Notes: generated from the letters alone by a model not told the origin. 64,000 nt of DNA from JAUSNA01 sp964511965 (GCA_964511965.1 CAZEGF010000023.1:62001-126000); one strand, 5' to 3'. Positions 1 through 9,237 are shown, counted from the first letter of the stretch. A program made the numbers and translations.

Positions 1-17
1 CCTATAAAGATTATTAC

Positions 18-23
18 AAGGAG
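18..23 (+). promoter_or_regulatory. Shine-Dalgarno site of the first gene
   Basis: AAGGAG lies 11 nt before the ATG at 35. It is one of only a few clear Shine-Dalgarno sites in the window, where most starts have none, so it is a useful contrast to the leaderless-type starts described elsewhere. Confidence 0.55.
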
Positions 24-34
24 CACTACAATTC

Positions 35-961
35 ATGAGAATTATACTTTCAGGAGCATCAGGTCTTATAGGATCACGGTTTGAAGAACTTTTTTTTGAA
101 ACTCACGAAATTATTCCACTTTCCTCAGATCATGGAGTAGACATAACAAGCCAATCATCGCTTTCGGAATTTTTCCTTGGTAAAGGGGTTGATGTTGTAA
201 TTCACTTAGCTGCAAAAACCGATGTTGATGATTGTGAGAAAGACCGCGAAAATGATATGAGCCGTCTAGCTATTGATCCTAATGACATTTTAAATTTGGA
301 TGTAAAAAATCTATTTAGTGAGGATTGGAAGGATCAAAATACTGCTTTTGCCGTAAACACTATCGGTACAAAAAATTTATATGAAGCTGCAGTGAAATGT
401 GGAGCCAAATTTATATATATTTCAACCGATTTTGTTTTTTCAGGAAAAGACGAGTTTTATGATGAAAAATCGACACCCAATCCGGTTGATTGGTATGGGA
501 TGACTAAATACTTTGGGGAAAAAGTAGTCGACACTTCTAACAATTTAATTGTTAGATTGGCATTTCCATATGGGTATCTGAGCCCAGTTAAAAAGGATGT
601 CGTTTGGAAGTTATACGATCTATTAACTTCACGAGATGAAGTAAGGCTTATTTCAGATCAAATCATTACACCCACTTTTATTGACGATATTGTAAATGGG
701 ATTGATTTTTTGATTTCAAAAAATGCAACCGGTATATATCACTTAACCGGAAGTTCATCATTAAGTCCTAAGGAGATAGGAGAAAAAATTAAGGAAGTAT
801 TTTCTCTTTCGACAAAAATTGGATCTTCAATTTTGAATGAAGTATATCATGGAAAAGCACCACGACCTCAAAAATCAATAATGAAAAGTGAAAAGATTGC
901 AAATTTAGGATTTAAAACGAAAAATTTTGATGAAGGACTAGCTTTGATTCATTCAACATAG
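35..961 (+). CDS. RmlD-like NAD(P)-dependent sugar reductase/epimerase (SDR)
   Basis: Extended short-chain dehydrogenase of the dTDP-4-dehydrorhamnose reductase (RmlD) type. The Rossmann motif GASGLIG is at residues 7-13, STDFVF follows in the middle, and the catalytic YxxxK pair is Y154/K158 in YGMTK. Compared with ordinary RmlD it carries roughly 30 extra residues after the HLAAKTDVDDCE region. The role is probably the last reduction of a nucleotide-activated deoxysugar for surface glycans. It opens a same-strand nucleotide-sugar block (ugd, rmd, gmd, UXS). The exact substrate cannot be read from sequence, and no rmlA, rmlB or rmlC is present here, so dTDP-rhamnose synthesis is not established. 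Confidence 0.75.
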   Translation: MRIILSGASGLIGSRFEELFFETHEIIPLSSDHGVDITSQSSLSEFFLGKGVDVVIHLAAKTDVDDCEKDRENDMSRLAIDPNDILNLDVKNLFSEDWKDQNTAFAVNTIGTKNLYEAAVKCGAKFIYISTDFVFSGKDEFYDEKSTPNPVDWYGMTKYFGEKVVDTSNNLIVRLAFPYGYLSPVKKDVVWKLYDLLTSRDEVRLISDQIITPTFIDDIVNGIDFLISKNATGIYHLTGSSSLSPKEIGEKIKEVFSLSTKIGSSILNEVYHGKAPRPQKSIMKSEKIANLGFKTKNFDEGLALIHST

Positions 962-992
962 TAAAATGACTAATCTTTAGGATAGTAAAATC

Positions 993-2291
993 ATGAAAAT
1001 AACATTCATCGGACACGGATATGTAGGACTTGTAAGTGCTTCTATTTTTGCAGATCTTGGAAATACGGTAACAGTGATAGGGCATACTCCGGAAACAGTA
1101 AAAAATCTTAATAATGGAATTGTTCATATTTTTGAACCGGGTCTTACCGAGTTGGTGCAAAAAAATATAGAGGCAAAACGATTATCATTTACCCTTGACT
1201 ACGATTCCGTAAAAGAAGCCGAGCTTGTTTTTATTGGTGTAGGGACTCCTCCAAAAGATAATGGAGAGGCTGATCTTACTACAGTTCTTGAAGTTGCCGA
1301 GCATATTGGTAAAAATTTATCCGACTATGCTGTTGTTATAACGAAAAGCACGGTACCAATCGGAACCAATAGAAAAATAAAAGATCTTATAAGTAAAGTT
1401 AAAGATCCAAAATCTTCATTTGATGTAGCTTCATGTCCTGAGTTTTTAAGACAAGGGTCCGCGATTTCTGACACTTTATATCCGGACCGCATAGTAATAG
1501 GGACAGAAACACAAAAGGCACAGGATTTATTGGTGCAGCTGCATAAGCCCCTTCAGGAGAATACAAATTGCCCACTCGTCCTTTGCAACCTAGAAACAGC
1601 CGAAATGATAAAGTACGCAGCAAATTCATTTTTGGCTATGAAAATATCTTTTGCAAACTCTATTGCTCAGCTATCTGAGGTAACCGGAGCCGACGCTCTC
1701 AGAGTTTTGGAGGGTATAGGGTTTGATAAAAGGATTGGTAATTATTTTCTGTCTCCGGGACCGGGATACGGAGGAAGTTGCTTCCCTAAAGATGTTAAAG
1801 CACTAATTTCTATTGCAAAAGGATATAATTATGATTTTGAATTATTAAAAGAGGTTGAGAACGTAAATCATTTAGCAAAGAAATCTATTGTTGAAAAAGC
1901 TGAGAGGTTATTAGGGGATCTTAAGGGTACAAAAATTGGAATTTTAGGTTTAGCTTTCAAACCAAATACTGATGACATGAGATTTGCTCCTTCAATTGAA
2001 ATTATTGACTGGTTGAAGCAAAAAGGAGCTGAAGTTACAGCGTTTGATCCGCAATCTATGGAAAAAGCAAAAAAAATAATAACAGGTATAACCTATTCTG
2101 AAGATATTTATGGAGTAACTGAGGGAGCGGACCTTCTTATTGTAGTTACCGATTGGAATGAATTTAAAGAAGTCGATTTTGAGAGGATTAAGAAAAGTAT
2201 GAAATCACTAAATCTCATAGATGCAAGAAACATTTATGATCCAGAAAAAATGAAGTCCCTCGGATTTAAATATATTGGTGTGGGACGCTAA
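993..2291 (+). CDS. ugd: UDP-glucose 6-dehydrogenase
   Basis: Oxidises UDP-glucose to UDP-glucuronate with two NAD+. At 432 aa it has the normal family length. GHGYVGL (residues 6-12) is the N-terminal nucleotide-binding loop. The catalytic cysteine is C263 in GGSCFPKD. The C-terminal UDP-binding domain begins around GILGLAFKPNTDD. AGGA lies about 10 nt before the ATG as a weak Shine-Dalgarno. It sits between an RmlD-like gene and rmd, and its product is the substrate of the UXS-like enzyme at 4395, so the two could make UDP-xylose in sequence. Confidence 0.93.
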   Translation: MKITFIGHGYVGLVSASIFADLGNTVTVIGHTPETVKNLNNGIVHIFEPGLTELVQKNIEAKRLSFTLDYDSVKEAELVFIGVGTPPKDNGEADLTTVLEVAEHIGKNLSDYAVVITKSTVPIGTNRKIKDLISKVKDPKSSFDVASCPEFLRQGSAISDTLYPDRIVIGTETQKAQDLLVQLHKPLQENTNCPLVLCNLETAEMIKYAANSFLAMKISFANSIAQLSEVTGADALRVLEGIGFDKRIGNYFLSPGPGYGGSCFPKDVKALISIAKGYNYDFELLKEVENVNHLAKKSIVEKAERLLGDLKGTKIGILGLAFKPNTDDMRFAPSIEIIDWLKQKGAEVTAFDPQSMEKAKKIITGITYSEDIYGVTEGADLLIVVTDWNEFKEVDFERIKKSMKSLNLIDARNIYDPEKMKSLGFKYIGVGR

Positions 2292-2293
2292 AC

Positions 2294-3232
2294 ATGCCTA
2301 AAGCTTTTGTCACCGGAATAAATGGGTTTGCAGGTACTCATCTCAATAATCTGCTCTTGCAAAAGGGATACGAGGTTTTTGGAACAATAAAACCTGATGG
2401 TAACAATTCGGATAACGGTAATCTTTTTTCCGTAGATATACAGAACTTTGACAGCTTAAAAAGCGCGATCGAAAAGGTTTCTCCGGATCATATTTATCAC
2501 TTAGCAGCTCTAACAAGTCCGGGGGAAAGTTTTAAAAATCCATCAGACACAATTACAACAAATATAAGTGGCCAGCTTAATATTCTTGAATCGGTAAAGC
2601 AACTACAACTCATGGAAACAAAAGTTCTGGTCGTCTCATCAGCTGAAATTTATGGAGCAGCTAAAGAATCCGATTTACCGATGACGGAAAATACTCCTCT
2701 CCGCCCGCTATCTCCATACGCTGTCAGTAAAATTGCCCAAGATTATTTAGGATACCAGTATTCTCATTCACAAAATGTTAAAGCGATTATTGTACGGACA
2801 TTTAACACTGTAGGCCCAAATCACGCTCCTATTTTTGTTATTCCATCATTTGCAAAGCAAATTGCTGAAATAGAAAAGGGCATGAAAGAACCAATTCTTA
2901 AAGTGGGTAATTTAGAAGCAAAACGTGACTTTACTGACGTGAGAGATGCAATGAGGGCATATGAGTTAATTATGTTGCACGGTCAACCTGGTGAGGCATA
3001 TAACGTGGGATCTGGTAAATCCCACAAAATTAAAGAAGTTTTAGATATTCTTCTATCATTCTCTGACAAAGAAATAATCGTCGAAAAAGACCCGGCACTC
3101 ATGCGTCCGGGGGATATTCCTGAACTTCGATGTGACTACTCAAAACTTCATCATGCAACTGGGTGGAAACCTGAAATTGAATTAGAACAAACGCTGAAAG
3201 ATACCCTGGACTATTGGCGCAATATTGTTTAG
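2294..3232 (+). CDS. rmd: GDP-4-dehydro-6-deoxy-D-mannose reductase-like SDR
   Basis: Extended SDR of the RMD group, which reduces the GMD product GDP-4-keto-6-deoxymannose to GDP-D-rhamnose. It starts 2 nt after ugd. It has a glycine-rich loop near residues 8-14, an SSAEIYG stretch and the YAVSK catalytic pair Y142/K146, followed by RTFNTVGP and RDFTDVRDA, both typical of the group. Lying just upstream of gmd strongly supports the RMD assignment over a generic UDP-sugar epimerase. Nothing in the sequence separates it completely from 4-epimerases of the same fold. Confidence 0.75.
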   Translation: MPKAFVTGINGFAGTHLNNLLLQKGYEVFGTIKPDGNNSDNGNLFSVDIQNFDSLKSAIEKVSPDHIYHLAALTSPGESFKNPSDTITTNISGQLNILESVKQLQLMETKVLVVSSAEIYGAAKESDLPMTENTPLRPLSPYAVSKIAQDYLGYQYSHSQNVKAIIVRTFNTVGPNHAPIFVIPSFAKQIAEIEKGMKEPILKVGNLEAKRDFTDVRDAMRAYELIMLHGQPGEAYNVGSGKSHKIKEVLDILLSFSDKEIIVEKDPALMRPGDIPELRCDYSKLHHATGWKPEIELEQTLKDTLDYWRNIV

Positions 3233-3347
3233 AATTATTTAAATTATATGAAAAGGGGATTCACCTTTTACGAAGTAAAAGACAAGCTCGGGAGACAATA
3301 AGACTTTAAAAAACAACAATGGTAGTCAAAAGATCACAATTTTAGTT

Positions 3348-4322
3348 ATGAAAAGAGCGCTTATTACGGGAATAACAGGACAAGACGGAAGTTACCTCGC
3401 TGAATTATTATTATCAAAAGGTTATCAGGTTTATGGCCTTGTAAGACGTCTGTCTACTCCAAATACTGAAAATATCAGACACCTTCTTGATAAGATCGAG
3501 CTTATCTCCGGTGATCTTTTGGATCAAAAATCATTAGATGATGCTTTGTACGAATCCCAACCGGATGAAGTTTATAACTTAGCTGCTCAATCTTTTGTTA
3601 AAACCTCTTGGAATCAAGCTGTTCTTACCGGAGAATACACAGCTTTGGGTGTTACAAGAATGCTTGAGGCAGTAAAAACAGCTTCACCTAAGGCGAAGTT
3701 TTATCAAGCATCATCTTCTGAAATGTTTGGGAAAGTGACAGAAGTTCCACAAAGAGAAACCACGAGATTTTATCCCAGAAGCCCTTACGGAGTTGCAAAA
3801 GTTTATGGACACTATATAACATTAAATTATAGGGAAAGTTATAATATTTTTGCATGCTCCGGAATTCTTTTTAATCACGAATCTCCACGCCGCGGAATTG
3901 AATTTGTAACAAGAAAAATTTCTCATGCAGTAGCAAGAATTTCACTTGGTAAGCAAGATAAAGTAGTTTTGGGAAATTTAGACAGTAAGAGGGATTGGGG
4001 TTTTGCCGGTGATTATGTAGATGGAATGTGGAGAATGCTTCAACAAGATACTCCCGATGATTATGTTATTGCAACTGGTGAGACTCACAGCATTGAAGAA
4101 TTTGTTGAAGCGGCTTTCAAAGTTGTAGGAATAGACGATTGGAAATCTCACGTAGAATCAAATAACCCTAAATTTATGAGACCTGCAGAGGTAGATTCTC
4201 TTATTGGTGACTATTCAAAAGCTAAAGAAGTGTTAGGTTGGACTCCAACCACAAGTTTTAATCAACTCGTTGAGATGATGGTTAAAGCTGATCTTGAGGC
4301 TGAAAAGAAAAACGATCATTAA
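3348..4322 (+). CDS. gmd: GDP-mannose 4,6-dehydratase
   Basis: Converts GDP-D-mannose to GDP-4-keto-6-deoxy-D-mannose, the branch point to GDP-rhamnose or GDP-fucose. Diagnostic features are GITGQDGSYLA (residues 8-18), the YGVAK pair Y147/K151 and NHESPRRG, all GMD signatures. Its 324 aa is within the usual GMD range. A 115-nt gap separates it from rmd. CACAAT lies 7 nt before the ATG and could be a weak -10 for a leaderless transcript. Together with rmd it makes GDP-D-rhamnose the best-supported product. Confidence 0.92.
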   Translation: MKRALITGITGQDGSYLAELLLSKGYQVYGLVRRLSTPNTENIRHLLDKIELISGDLLDQKSLDDALYESQPDEVYNLAAQSFVKTSWNQAVLTGEYTALGVTRMLEAVKTASPKAKFYQASSSEMFGKVTEVPQRETTRFYPRSPYGVAKVYGHYITLNYRESYNIFACSGILFNHESPRRGIEFVTRKISHAVARISLGKQDKVVLGNLDSKRDWGFAGDYVDGMWRMLQQDTPDDYVIATGETHSIEEFVEAAFKVVGIDDWKSHVESNNPKFMRPAEVDSLIGDYSKAKEVLGWTPTTSFNQLVEMMVKADLEAEKKNDH

Positions 4323-4368
4323 ATTCTGCCACGCTCCATCACTATTAAATTCCTTTTTTTGATACAAT

Positions 4369-4380
4369 AAATGTACATTT
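4369..4380 (+). promoter_or_regulatory. 12-bp perfect palindrome downstream of a -10-like box
   Basis: AAATGTACATTT directly follows TACAAT (4363-4368) in the gap between gmd and the UXS-like gene. If TACAAT is a -10 box, the palindrome would cover the transcription start, a position suited to a repressor site. No clear -35 is visible, so this is only a candidate. Confidence 0.25.
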
Positions 4381-4394
4381 TTTAACAAAATTAT

Positions 4395-5348
4395 ATGAGT
4401 AAGATATTGATTGCCGGTGGTGCTGGATTTATTGGGTCAAACCTCTCAAAAAAGTTTTTAGATGAGGGGCATGAGGTCATTGTAGTTGACAATTTAGTCT
4501 CAAGTTCTGAGTCAAACATTGAAGATCTGAAACAAAATAGTAACTTTAAATTTATAAATCATGATGTAACAACTCCTCTTCCTGATGACCTTACGGCAGA
4601 AGCGGTATTTCATCTCGCATCTCCTGCTTCCCCAAATCATCATAGCCGCATTTCATACCATGCTTTACCAATGGAGACCATGATGGTAAATACATTAGGA
4701 ACCCTTGAGTTATTAAAGTTTGCACAAAAAAATAACGCTAAATTTCTTTTTGCTTCAACATCTGAAGCATATGGTGATCCACTTGAGCACCCACAGAAAG
4801 AAGAATATAGAGGAAATGTTTCAACAACAGGGCCCCGAGCCGTTTATGACGAGGCAAAAAGATTTGGAGAAACTATAACGTCTTATTTTTGGAGAGATAA
4901 AGGAGTTGACGCTCGGATAGTGAGAATTTTTAATACATACGGTCCTAATATGCATAAAGATGATTTACGTATGATTTCCCGATTTATTGCACAAGCGCTT
5001 GCAAACGAACCGATAACAATTTTTGGCGACGGATCACAAACAAGATCTCTTTGTTATATTGACGATTTGATTGAAGGACTATCCCGCCTTATGTTTTATA
5101 ACAATACTAAAGGTGAAGTTGTAAATTTAGGAAATCCGGAAGAGCATACTGTCTTTGAATATGCTGAGATGGTCAAAAAGATTACCGGATCAACAAGTGA
5201 GATTGTGCATACTGAAGATTTGCCAAAAGATGATCCTTTAAGAAGGTGTCCGGATATTGAGAAAGCAAAAAATCTTTTGTCATGGGAACCAAAAGTTAGT
5301 CTTGAGGATGGACTTATGAAAATGATTGAGTATGTAAAAAATATGTGA
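4395..5348 (+). CDS. UDP-glucuronate decarboxylase-like SDR (UDP-xylose synthase)
   Basis: Extended SDR resembling UXS, which decarboxylates UDP-glucuronate to UDP-xylose. It has GGAGFIGSNL at residues 8-17, STSEAYGDPLEHPQ, the catalytic YxxxK pair Y151/K155 (YDEAK), the RIFNTYGPNM stretch and GDGSQTRS, the last two being strong UXS/dTDP-glucose-dehydratase group signatures. The STTGPRAVYDEAKR context favours UXS. At 317 aa it is a single-domain enzyme. Ugd in the same block supplies its expected substrate. A related UDP-sugar epimerase is the main alternative. Confidence 0.8.
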   Translation: MSKILIAGGAGFIGSNLSKKFLDEGHEVIVVDNLVSSSESNIEDLKQNSNFKFINHDVTTPLPDDLTAEAVFHLASPASPNHHSRISYHALPMETMMVNTLGTLELLKFAQKNNAKFLFASTSEAYGDPLEHPQKEEYRGNVSTTGPRAVYDEAKRFGETITSYFWRDKGVDARIVRIFNTYGPNMHKDDLRMISRFIAQALANEPITIFGDGSQTRSLCYIDDLIEGLSRLMFYNNTKGEVVNLGNPEEHTVFEYAEMVKKITGSTSEIVHTEDLPKDDPLRRCPDIEKAKNLLSWEPKVSLEDGLMKMIEYVKNM

Positions 5349-5351
5349 TTA

Positions 5352-5394
5352 TACCGACAACTCTTGTTCGCTCTGCGAAAAGAGCTTCTCGGTA
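5352..5394 (+). promoter_or_regulatory. Long three-part stem-loop after the UXS gene
   Basis: Three nested stems stack in one hairpin: TACCGA (5352-5357) with TCGGTA (5389-5394), CTCTT (5361-5365) with AAGAG (5380-5384), and TTCGC (5367-5371) with GCGAA (5375-5379), closing on a 3-nt loop. It starts 4 nt after the stop of the UXS-like gene. There is no long U-run, only ATTTT after it, so it may be a terminator, an mRNA-stabilising 3' end or an RNA regulator of the next gene. Confidence 0.5.
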
Positions 5395-5441
5395 CAATTT
5401 TCAAAACATATTGAGATAATAGAATTTGAATTTTGAAAATT

Positions 5442-6569
5442 ATGAAAATCTATATAGTATCTGCTGCCTATAACGAGCGTGACAATATAAAAGAATTGAT
5501 AACAATTCTTGAAGAAGAAGTATCTCCTGAAATCAAAGAGCATGAAATGCATATCTTAATAGCAGATGACAATTCCCCTGATGGAACCGGAGATGTTGTT
5601 CGAGAGCTCATGGGTAAATATAAAAATTTGGATATCAATCAAGGGGAGAAAAAAGGACTCGGAGCAGCATACGTCAGGGCAATGGGTTATGCAGTTGAAC
5701 ATGAAAAGGCAGATGTAGTTATAAGCATTGATGCTGATTTACAACATGATCCCCGTGCTGTCCCTTCATTTATTAAAAAAATGGAAGAAGGATACGATGT
5801 AGTTAGTGGAACCCGTTATAGTGATGGCGGATCGATGCCTGCAAAATGGCCAATTCAAAGGAAATTATTTTCTGTAACTGCAAATATTTTAATGAGGGTT
5901 ATAACAGGACGGTTTTATCTTCACGATTGGACAGGTGGTTATCGGGCTATAAAAAAAGAAGTATTTATTAAAGAAAAAGAAAAAGTCCGAGAATATAAAG
6001 GATATACTTTTCAAGTTGCATTTTTATACAAAACTATTCTTGACGGTTTCAAAGCAGGTGAAGTACCCATTCATTTCAGAACCAGAAGAGTTGGTGATTC
6101 GAAAATAGCTCCACTTGCATACATTGTTAATGTTTTAAAATATGTCATAACGGAAAGGATAAGAGAATTAATTACCGGTCCTTTTGGAAAATTTATAATT
6201 GTTGGGGGCTTTGGATTTTTACTAAATGCAATTATCTTAAGGTTATTAGTAGATAGATTTCATTGGGTACCATATTATGCAAATTTAATCGGAGCAGTTG
6301 TCGCTATTTTTTCAAATTATAATTTGAATAACCTCTGGACATTTAGACATCATAAAGCAACAAGCTTTTGGAAGTACATTATTAAGATGCTTCAGTTCTA
6401 TCTAACATCAGCTTTTGGTGTAATCGTAATACAAACAGGGACAATATTTGTTGGAGTACATTTTATAACACAACAAAAAGATTACTTTATATATTTCATT
6501 GGAGGAACCGCTATTTTATTAGTCTGGAATTTCTTCGTTTATTCCAAATTTATTTGGAGGAAAAAATAA
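5442..6569 (+). CDS. Polyprenyl-phosphate glycosyltransferase (DPM1-like) fused to a GtrA domain
   Basis: The N-terminal GT2 domain (about residues 1-240) matches dolichol/polyprenol-phosphate mannosyl- or glucosyltransferases: ADDNSPDGTG and the metal-binding DAD triad D97/D99 in SIDADLQHD. The C-terminal part (about 248-375) is a four-helix GtrA-like membrane domain, proposed to flip or anchor lipid-linked sugars. The fusion would make Pol-P-sugar at the inner face and help move it across. I take the ATG at 5442 over a TTG three codons earlier. The GT39-like gene 9 nt downstream is a likely user of the product. Confidence 0.85.
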   Translation: MKIYIVSAAYNERDNIKELITILEEEVSPEIKEHEMHILIADDNSPDGTGDVVRELMGKYKNLDINQGEKKGLGAAYVRAMGYAVEHEKADVVISIDADLQHDPRAVPSFIKKMEEGYDVVSGTRYSDGGSMPAKWPIQRKLFSVTANILMRVITGRFYLHDWTGGYRAIKKEVFIKEKEKVREYKGYTFQVAFLYKTILDGFKAGEVPIHFRTRRVGDSKIAPLAYIVNVLKYVITERIRELITGPFGKFIIVGGFGFLLNAIILRLLVDRFHWVPYYANLIGAVVAIFSNYNLNNLWTFRHHKATSFWKYIIKMLQFYLTSAFGVIVIQTGTIFVGVHFITQQKDYFIYFIGGTAILLVWNFFVYSKFIWRKK

Positions 6570-6578
6570 ATATTTTCC

Positions 6579-8189
6579 ATGTTAGAAAAAATAAAAAAAT
6601 ATATTTCACAACACAAAGTTGAAATTTCTCTTCTACTATTAATTCTTTTTGTTGCTGCTTTTTTTAGAATATATAGGATTTCTGACTACATGACTTTTTT
6701 AGGCGATGAGGGACGGGATGCCATTGTTGCAAAAAATATACTTCATGGCAATTTTACTCTTCTTGGACCACGGGCAAGTGCGGGAGACTTTTTCTTGGGA
6801 CCCATATATTACTATATGATGGCTCCCTTTCTTTTAATGTCAAATTACGATCCTGTTGGACCGGCAATTATGGTGGCAATTTTTGGAGTAGCAACTGTAT
6901 TTTTGGTTTATTATGTAGGGCTTAAATTTTTTAATGCGAAAGCTGGACTTATTGCTGCTTCACTTTATGCAATTTCGCCATTAGTAATTGCTTATTCCAG
7001 ATCTTCTTGGAATCCGAATGTAATGCCATTTTTCTCAATTGTCATGTTATATGTTTTGTATGTTTCAATTAAAAAACAATCAAGAAAACTTTTTCTTTTA
7101 GTGGGGCTTTTATTGGGTATTGCAATGCAACTTCATTATCTCTCGACCTTTTTAGCCGTTATTGTCTTTTTCTTTGTCCTATTAGGCGAGAGAATGCTTG
7201 ATAAAAATAATTTTGTAAAGCGTTGCTTTATTCACTATATAGAAATATTTATCGGATTTATAGTTGGTTTATCACCTTTTTTAGCTTTTGAAGTTAGACA
7301 CGGATTTCCAAATATTAGGACTATATTCAAATTTATATTCGAAGACAATGCAGCTAAAGGATATGAAATTCATCATTCATTTTTTGGCAATATTTGGGAT
7401 GTATCTTTTAGACTTTTTGGGCGACTCGTTACAAAATTTCCACCTCCTGATCAGATAAATGTAGGACTTCATACTAATTTGCAAATTTGGTTTGTAGGTA
7501 CCGTTCTTCTTGCAATTTTTTCAATATTTGCTCTTAAGTATGTGAAAGAAAAATTGAAAGTTTTACTTCTGGCCCTGTGGTTATTTTTTGGAATACTATT
7601 ATTCGGGTTTTATAAAAAGTCAATTTATGACTACTATCTAGGTTTTATGTTTCCGGTTCCATTTCTTCTTGTTGGAGGACTACTCAGTCACTTAACAGAA
7701 CTGAAAAAATTTAAATGGATGAGTATTGTTGCAGGAGTGATATTTGTTACATTAGTTGCGATAAATCTTTCAGGAAACCCATTTAGGTACCAGGGAAACA
7801 GGCAAAAAGATCAAGCAAGACATATTGCAGAAGCTGTACTTGCGCAAACTGGAGGCAAGCCATTTAATTTTGCACTTTTAACAAAAGGTAATTCAGATCA
7901 TGTGTACCGGTATTTCTTTGAAATAGAAAACCGTGCACCGGTAACTATTCAAAATATTATTGTTGATCCGGAAAGAAAAAGTGTTACAGACCAACTGATG
8001 GTGGTTTGTGAAGATTTGGATTGCCATCCATTGGGAAATTCTTTATGGGAAGTGTCGGGCTTTGGAAGAGCAGAAATAACAGGAGAATGGAGCGTTCCAT
8101 TTGTAAAAATATTTAGACTTGTGCATTACAAAGAACCGGAAGCAACACCTACTCCAAAGGTGTATAATCAGCCTCATGCAACCAAGTGA
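6579..8189 (+). CDS. GT39/ArnT-like polytopic membrane glycosyltransferase
   Basis: GT-C fold integral membrane protein of 536 aa with about 11-12 hydrophobic segments. The first external loop carries the acidic pair D43/E44 (FLGDEGRD) that defines GT39/ArnT-like enzymes using polyprenyl-phosphate sugars. A soluble C-terminal region follows from about residue 420. It starts 9 nt after the DPM1-GtrA fusion and probably uses its lipid-linked sugar. The acceptor (protein, lipid or glycan) is unknown. Confidence 0.75.
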   Translation: MLEKIKKYISQHKVEISLLLLILFVAAFFRIYRISDYMTFLGDEGRDAIVAKNILHGNFTLLGPRASAGDFFLGPIYYYMMAPFLLMSNYDPVGPAIMVAIFGVATVFLVYYVGLKFFNAKAGLIAASLYAISPLVIAYSRSSWNPNVMPFFSIVMLYVLYVSIKKQSRKLFLLVGLLLGIAMQLHYLSTFLAVIVFFFVLLGERMLDKNNFVKRCFIHYIEIFIGFIVGLSPFLAFEVRHGFPNIRTIFKFIFEDNAAKGYEIHHSFFGNIWDVSFRLFGRLVTKFPPPDQINVGLHTNLQIWFVGTVLLAIFSIFALKYVKEKLKVLLLALWLFFGILLFGFYKKSIYDYYLGFMFPVPFLLVGGLLSHLTELKKFKWMSIVAGVIFVTLVAINLSGNPFRYQGNRQKDQARHIAEAVLAQTGGKPFNFALLTKGNSDHVYRYFFEIENRAPVTIQNIIVDPERKSVTDQLMVVCEDLDCHPLGNSLWEVSGFGRAEITGEWSVPFVKIFRLVHYKEPEATPTPKVYNQPHATK

Positions 8190-8901
8190 GAGAGATAGAG
8201 AACCCCAAGAACGAGTGGACCTCATGGAGGTTAAACCCAACATTCCATTTCACCCATTTGAAGGGTTAGATGAATGGTACTCAGTTGAGCAAAGACGCTC
8301 GGACCCAAAAATTGAAGATGATTATCAAATTCTTTATTTGAGAAGGAAAATAATCTATAAAGGAATCGAGGGATTTATTGACTTAGTTGATGAGGATTCA
8401 GGGTATCTTGGATACGACCAGGTAACAAGAATAGCAGATGCAGGGTTTGTACTTGAGGAATCAGAAGAGGATCAAGAAGGCCCGATTAAGGGATTAAAAG
8501 TAACAGATGAAATTGAAAATCCTTTGGTTGTTAGGATGGTTTTTTTTCTGAAAAATCCAAGAGATCTTATGTCACTAATAAATACTAATATTCAATTACT
8601 TACCGATAAGGGAAATTTCTTATTGTTATATCAGGTTGACGTAGGTGAAAGAAAATATCTTGAGGAACTTGAACTAGAAGGAATGAAAACTTTAGTTAGG
8701 GATGGTTATTCTAAAGTTACTGAACTTGATGGAAATGTTAGTAGAATAATAAAAGCGGACCGAGTTTGGTTTCCAGTAAATGATGATGAAATTGATAAAA
8801 TAAAAGTTGTTTTTCAAGTAGATGAGAATAAGAGAGACGATGATGAAGAACCAGAACCACCAGAACCTCCCGTAGAAGAAAGAGAACTTATTAGAGTTTA
8901 G
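8176..8901 (+). CDS. Hypothetical acidic protein with proline-rich tail
   Basis: Not recognised. From the ATG at 8176 it is 241 aa and overlaps the GT39 gene end by 14 nt; an ATG at 8224 is an alternative start. It is soluble, without signal peptide or membrane helix, and mixes predicted strands and helices. The last 25 residues are strongly acidic and proline-rich (DDDEEPEPPEPP). The overlap suggests co-translation with the upstream glycosyltransferase. It ends tail-to-tail with the next, leftward gene. Confidence 0.6.
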   Translation: MQPSERDREPQERVDLMEVKPNIPFHPFEGLDEWYSVEQRRSDPKIEDDYQILYLRRKIIYKGIEGFIDLVDEDSGYLGYDQVTRIADAGFVLEESEEDQEGPIKGLKVTDEIENPLVVRMVFFLKNPRDLMSLINTNIQLLTDKGNFLLLYQVDVGERKYLEELELEGMKTLVRDGYSKVTELDGNVSRIIKADRVWFPVNDDEIDKIKVVFQVDENKRDDDEEPEPPEPPVEERELIRV

Positions 8902-9218
8902 TATCCTAAGAAGTTAAGGTGTAAAAATCCAGTTGCAAGTAGTGTAAAAAGCAGAACATCAAAAGCGGCAACAATTCCGGAAGCAGCAGTTATTGCAACC
9001 ATATCGTGCTTCAAATACTCAGCGTCTTTTTGAGCCACAGTTGAGCCTTCCGGTATAACTACTTTTTTTTCTGTAGGAAGTGCTTCTGTTGTAGGTAAGC
9101 TAGCAACAGAATAGGTTGGCGCTTGAGTGTGAATATGATGTGTATGTTGCTCTATTTCAACGTGATGTCTTGTTGAGGCTAATTCTTTTTGTTTTCTTGT
9201 TTTTCTTTTCTTTGACAT
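8898..9218 (-). CDS. Small single-span membrane protein, unknown
   Basis: 106 aa, not recognised. The N-terminus is very basic (KKRKTRKQKE), the middle is rich in His, Thr and Pro, and one hydrophobic helix lies at about residues 76-100 near the C-terminus. That layout suggests a tail-anchored membrane protein. It overlaps the upstream convergent gene by 4 nt and faces away from the DUF4446 gene. Confidence 0.5.
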   Translation of the reverse strand: MSKKRKTRKQKELASTRHHVEIEQHTHHIHTQAPTYSVASLPTTEALPTEKKVVIPEGSTVAQKDAEYLKHDMVAITAASGIVAAFDVLLFTLLATGFLHLNFLGY

Positions 9219-9237
9219 AGAGGCTCAAGTTATCATA

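Noticed and set aside
3247..3300. 17-codon frame between rmd and gmd beginning ATGAAAAGGGGA, with a 6-bp stem over its start
   Set aside because: No promoter at the spacing seen elsewhere, no Shine-Dalgarno site and no recognisable product; probably chance.
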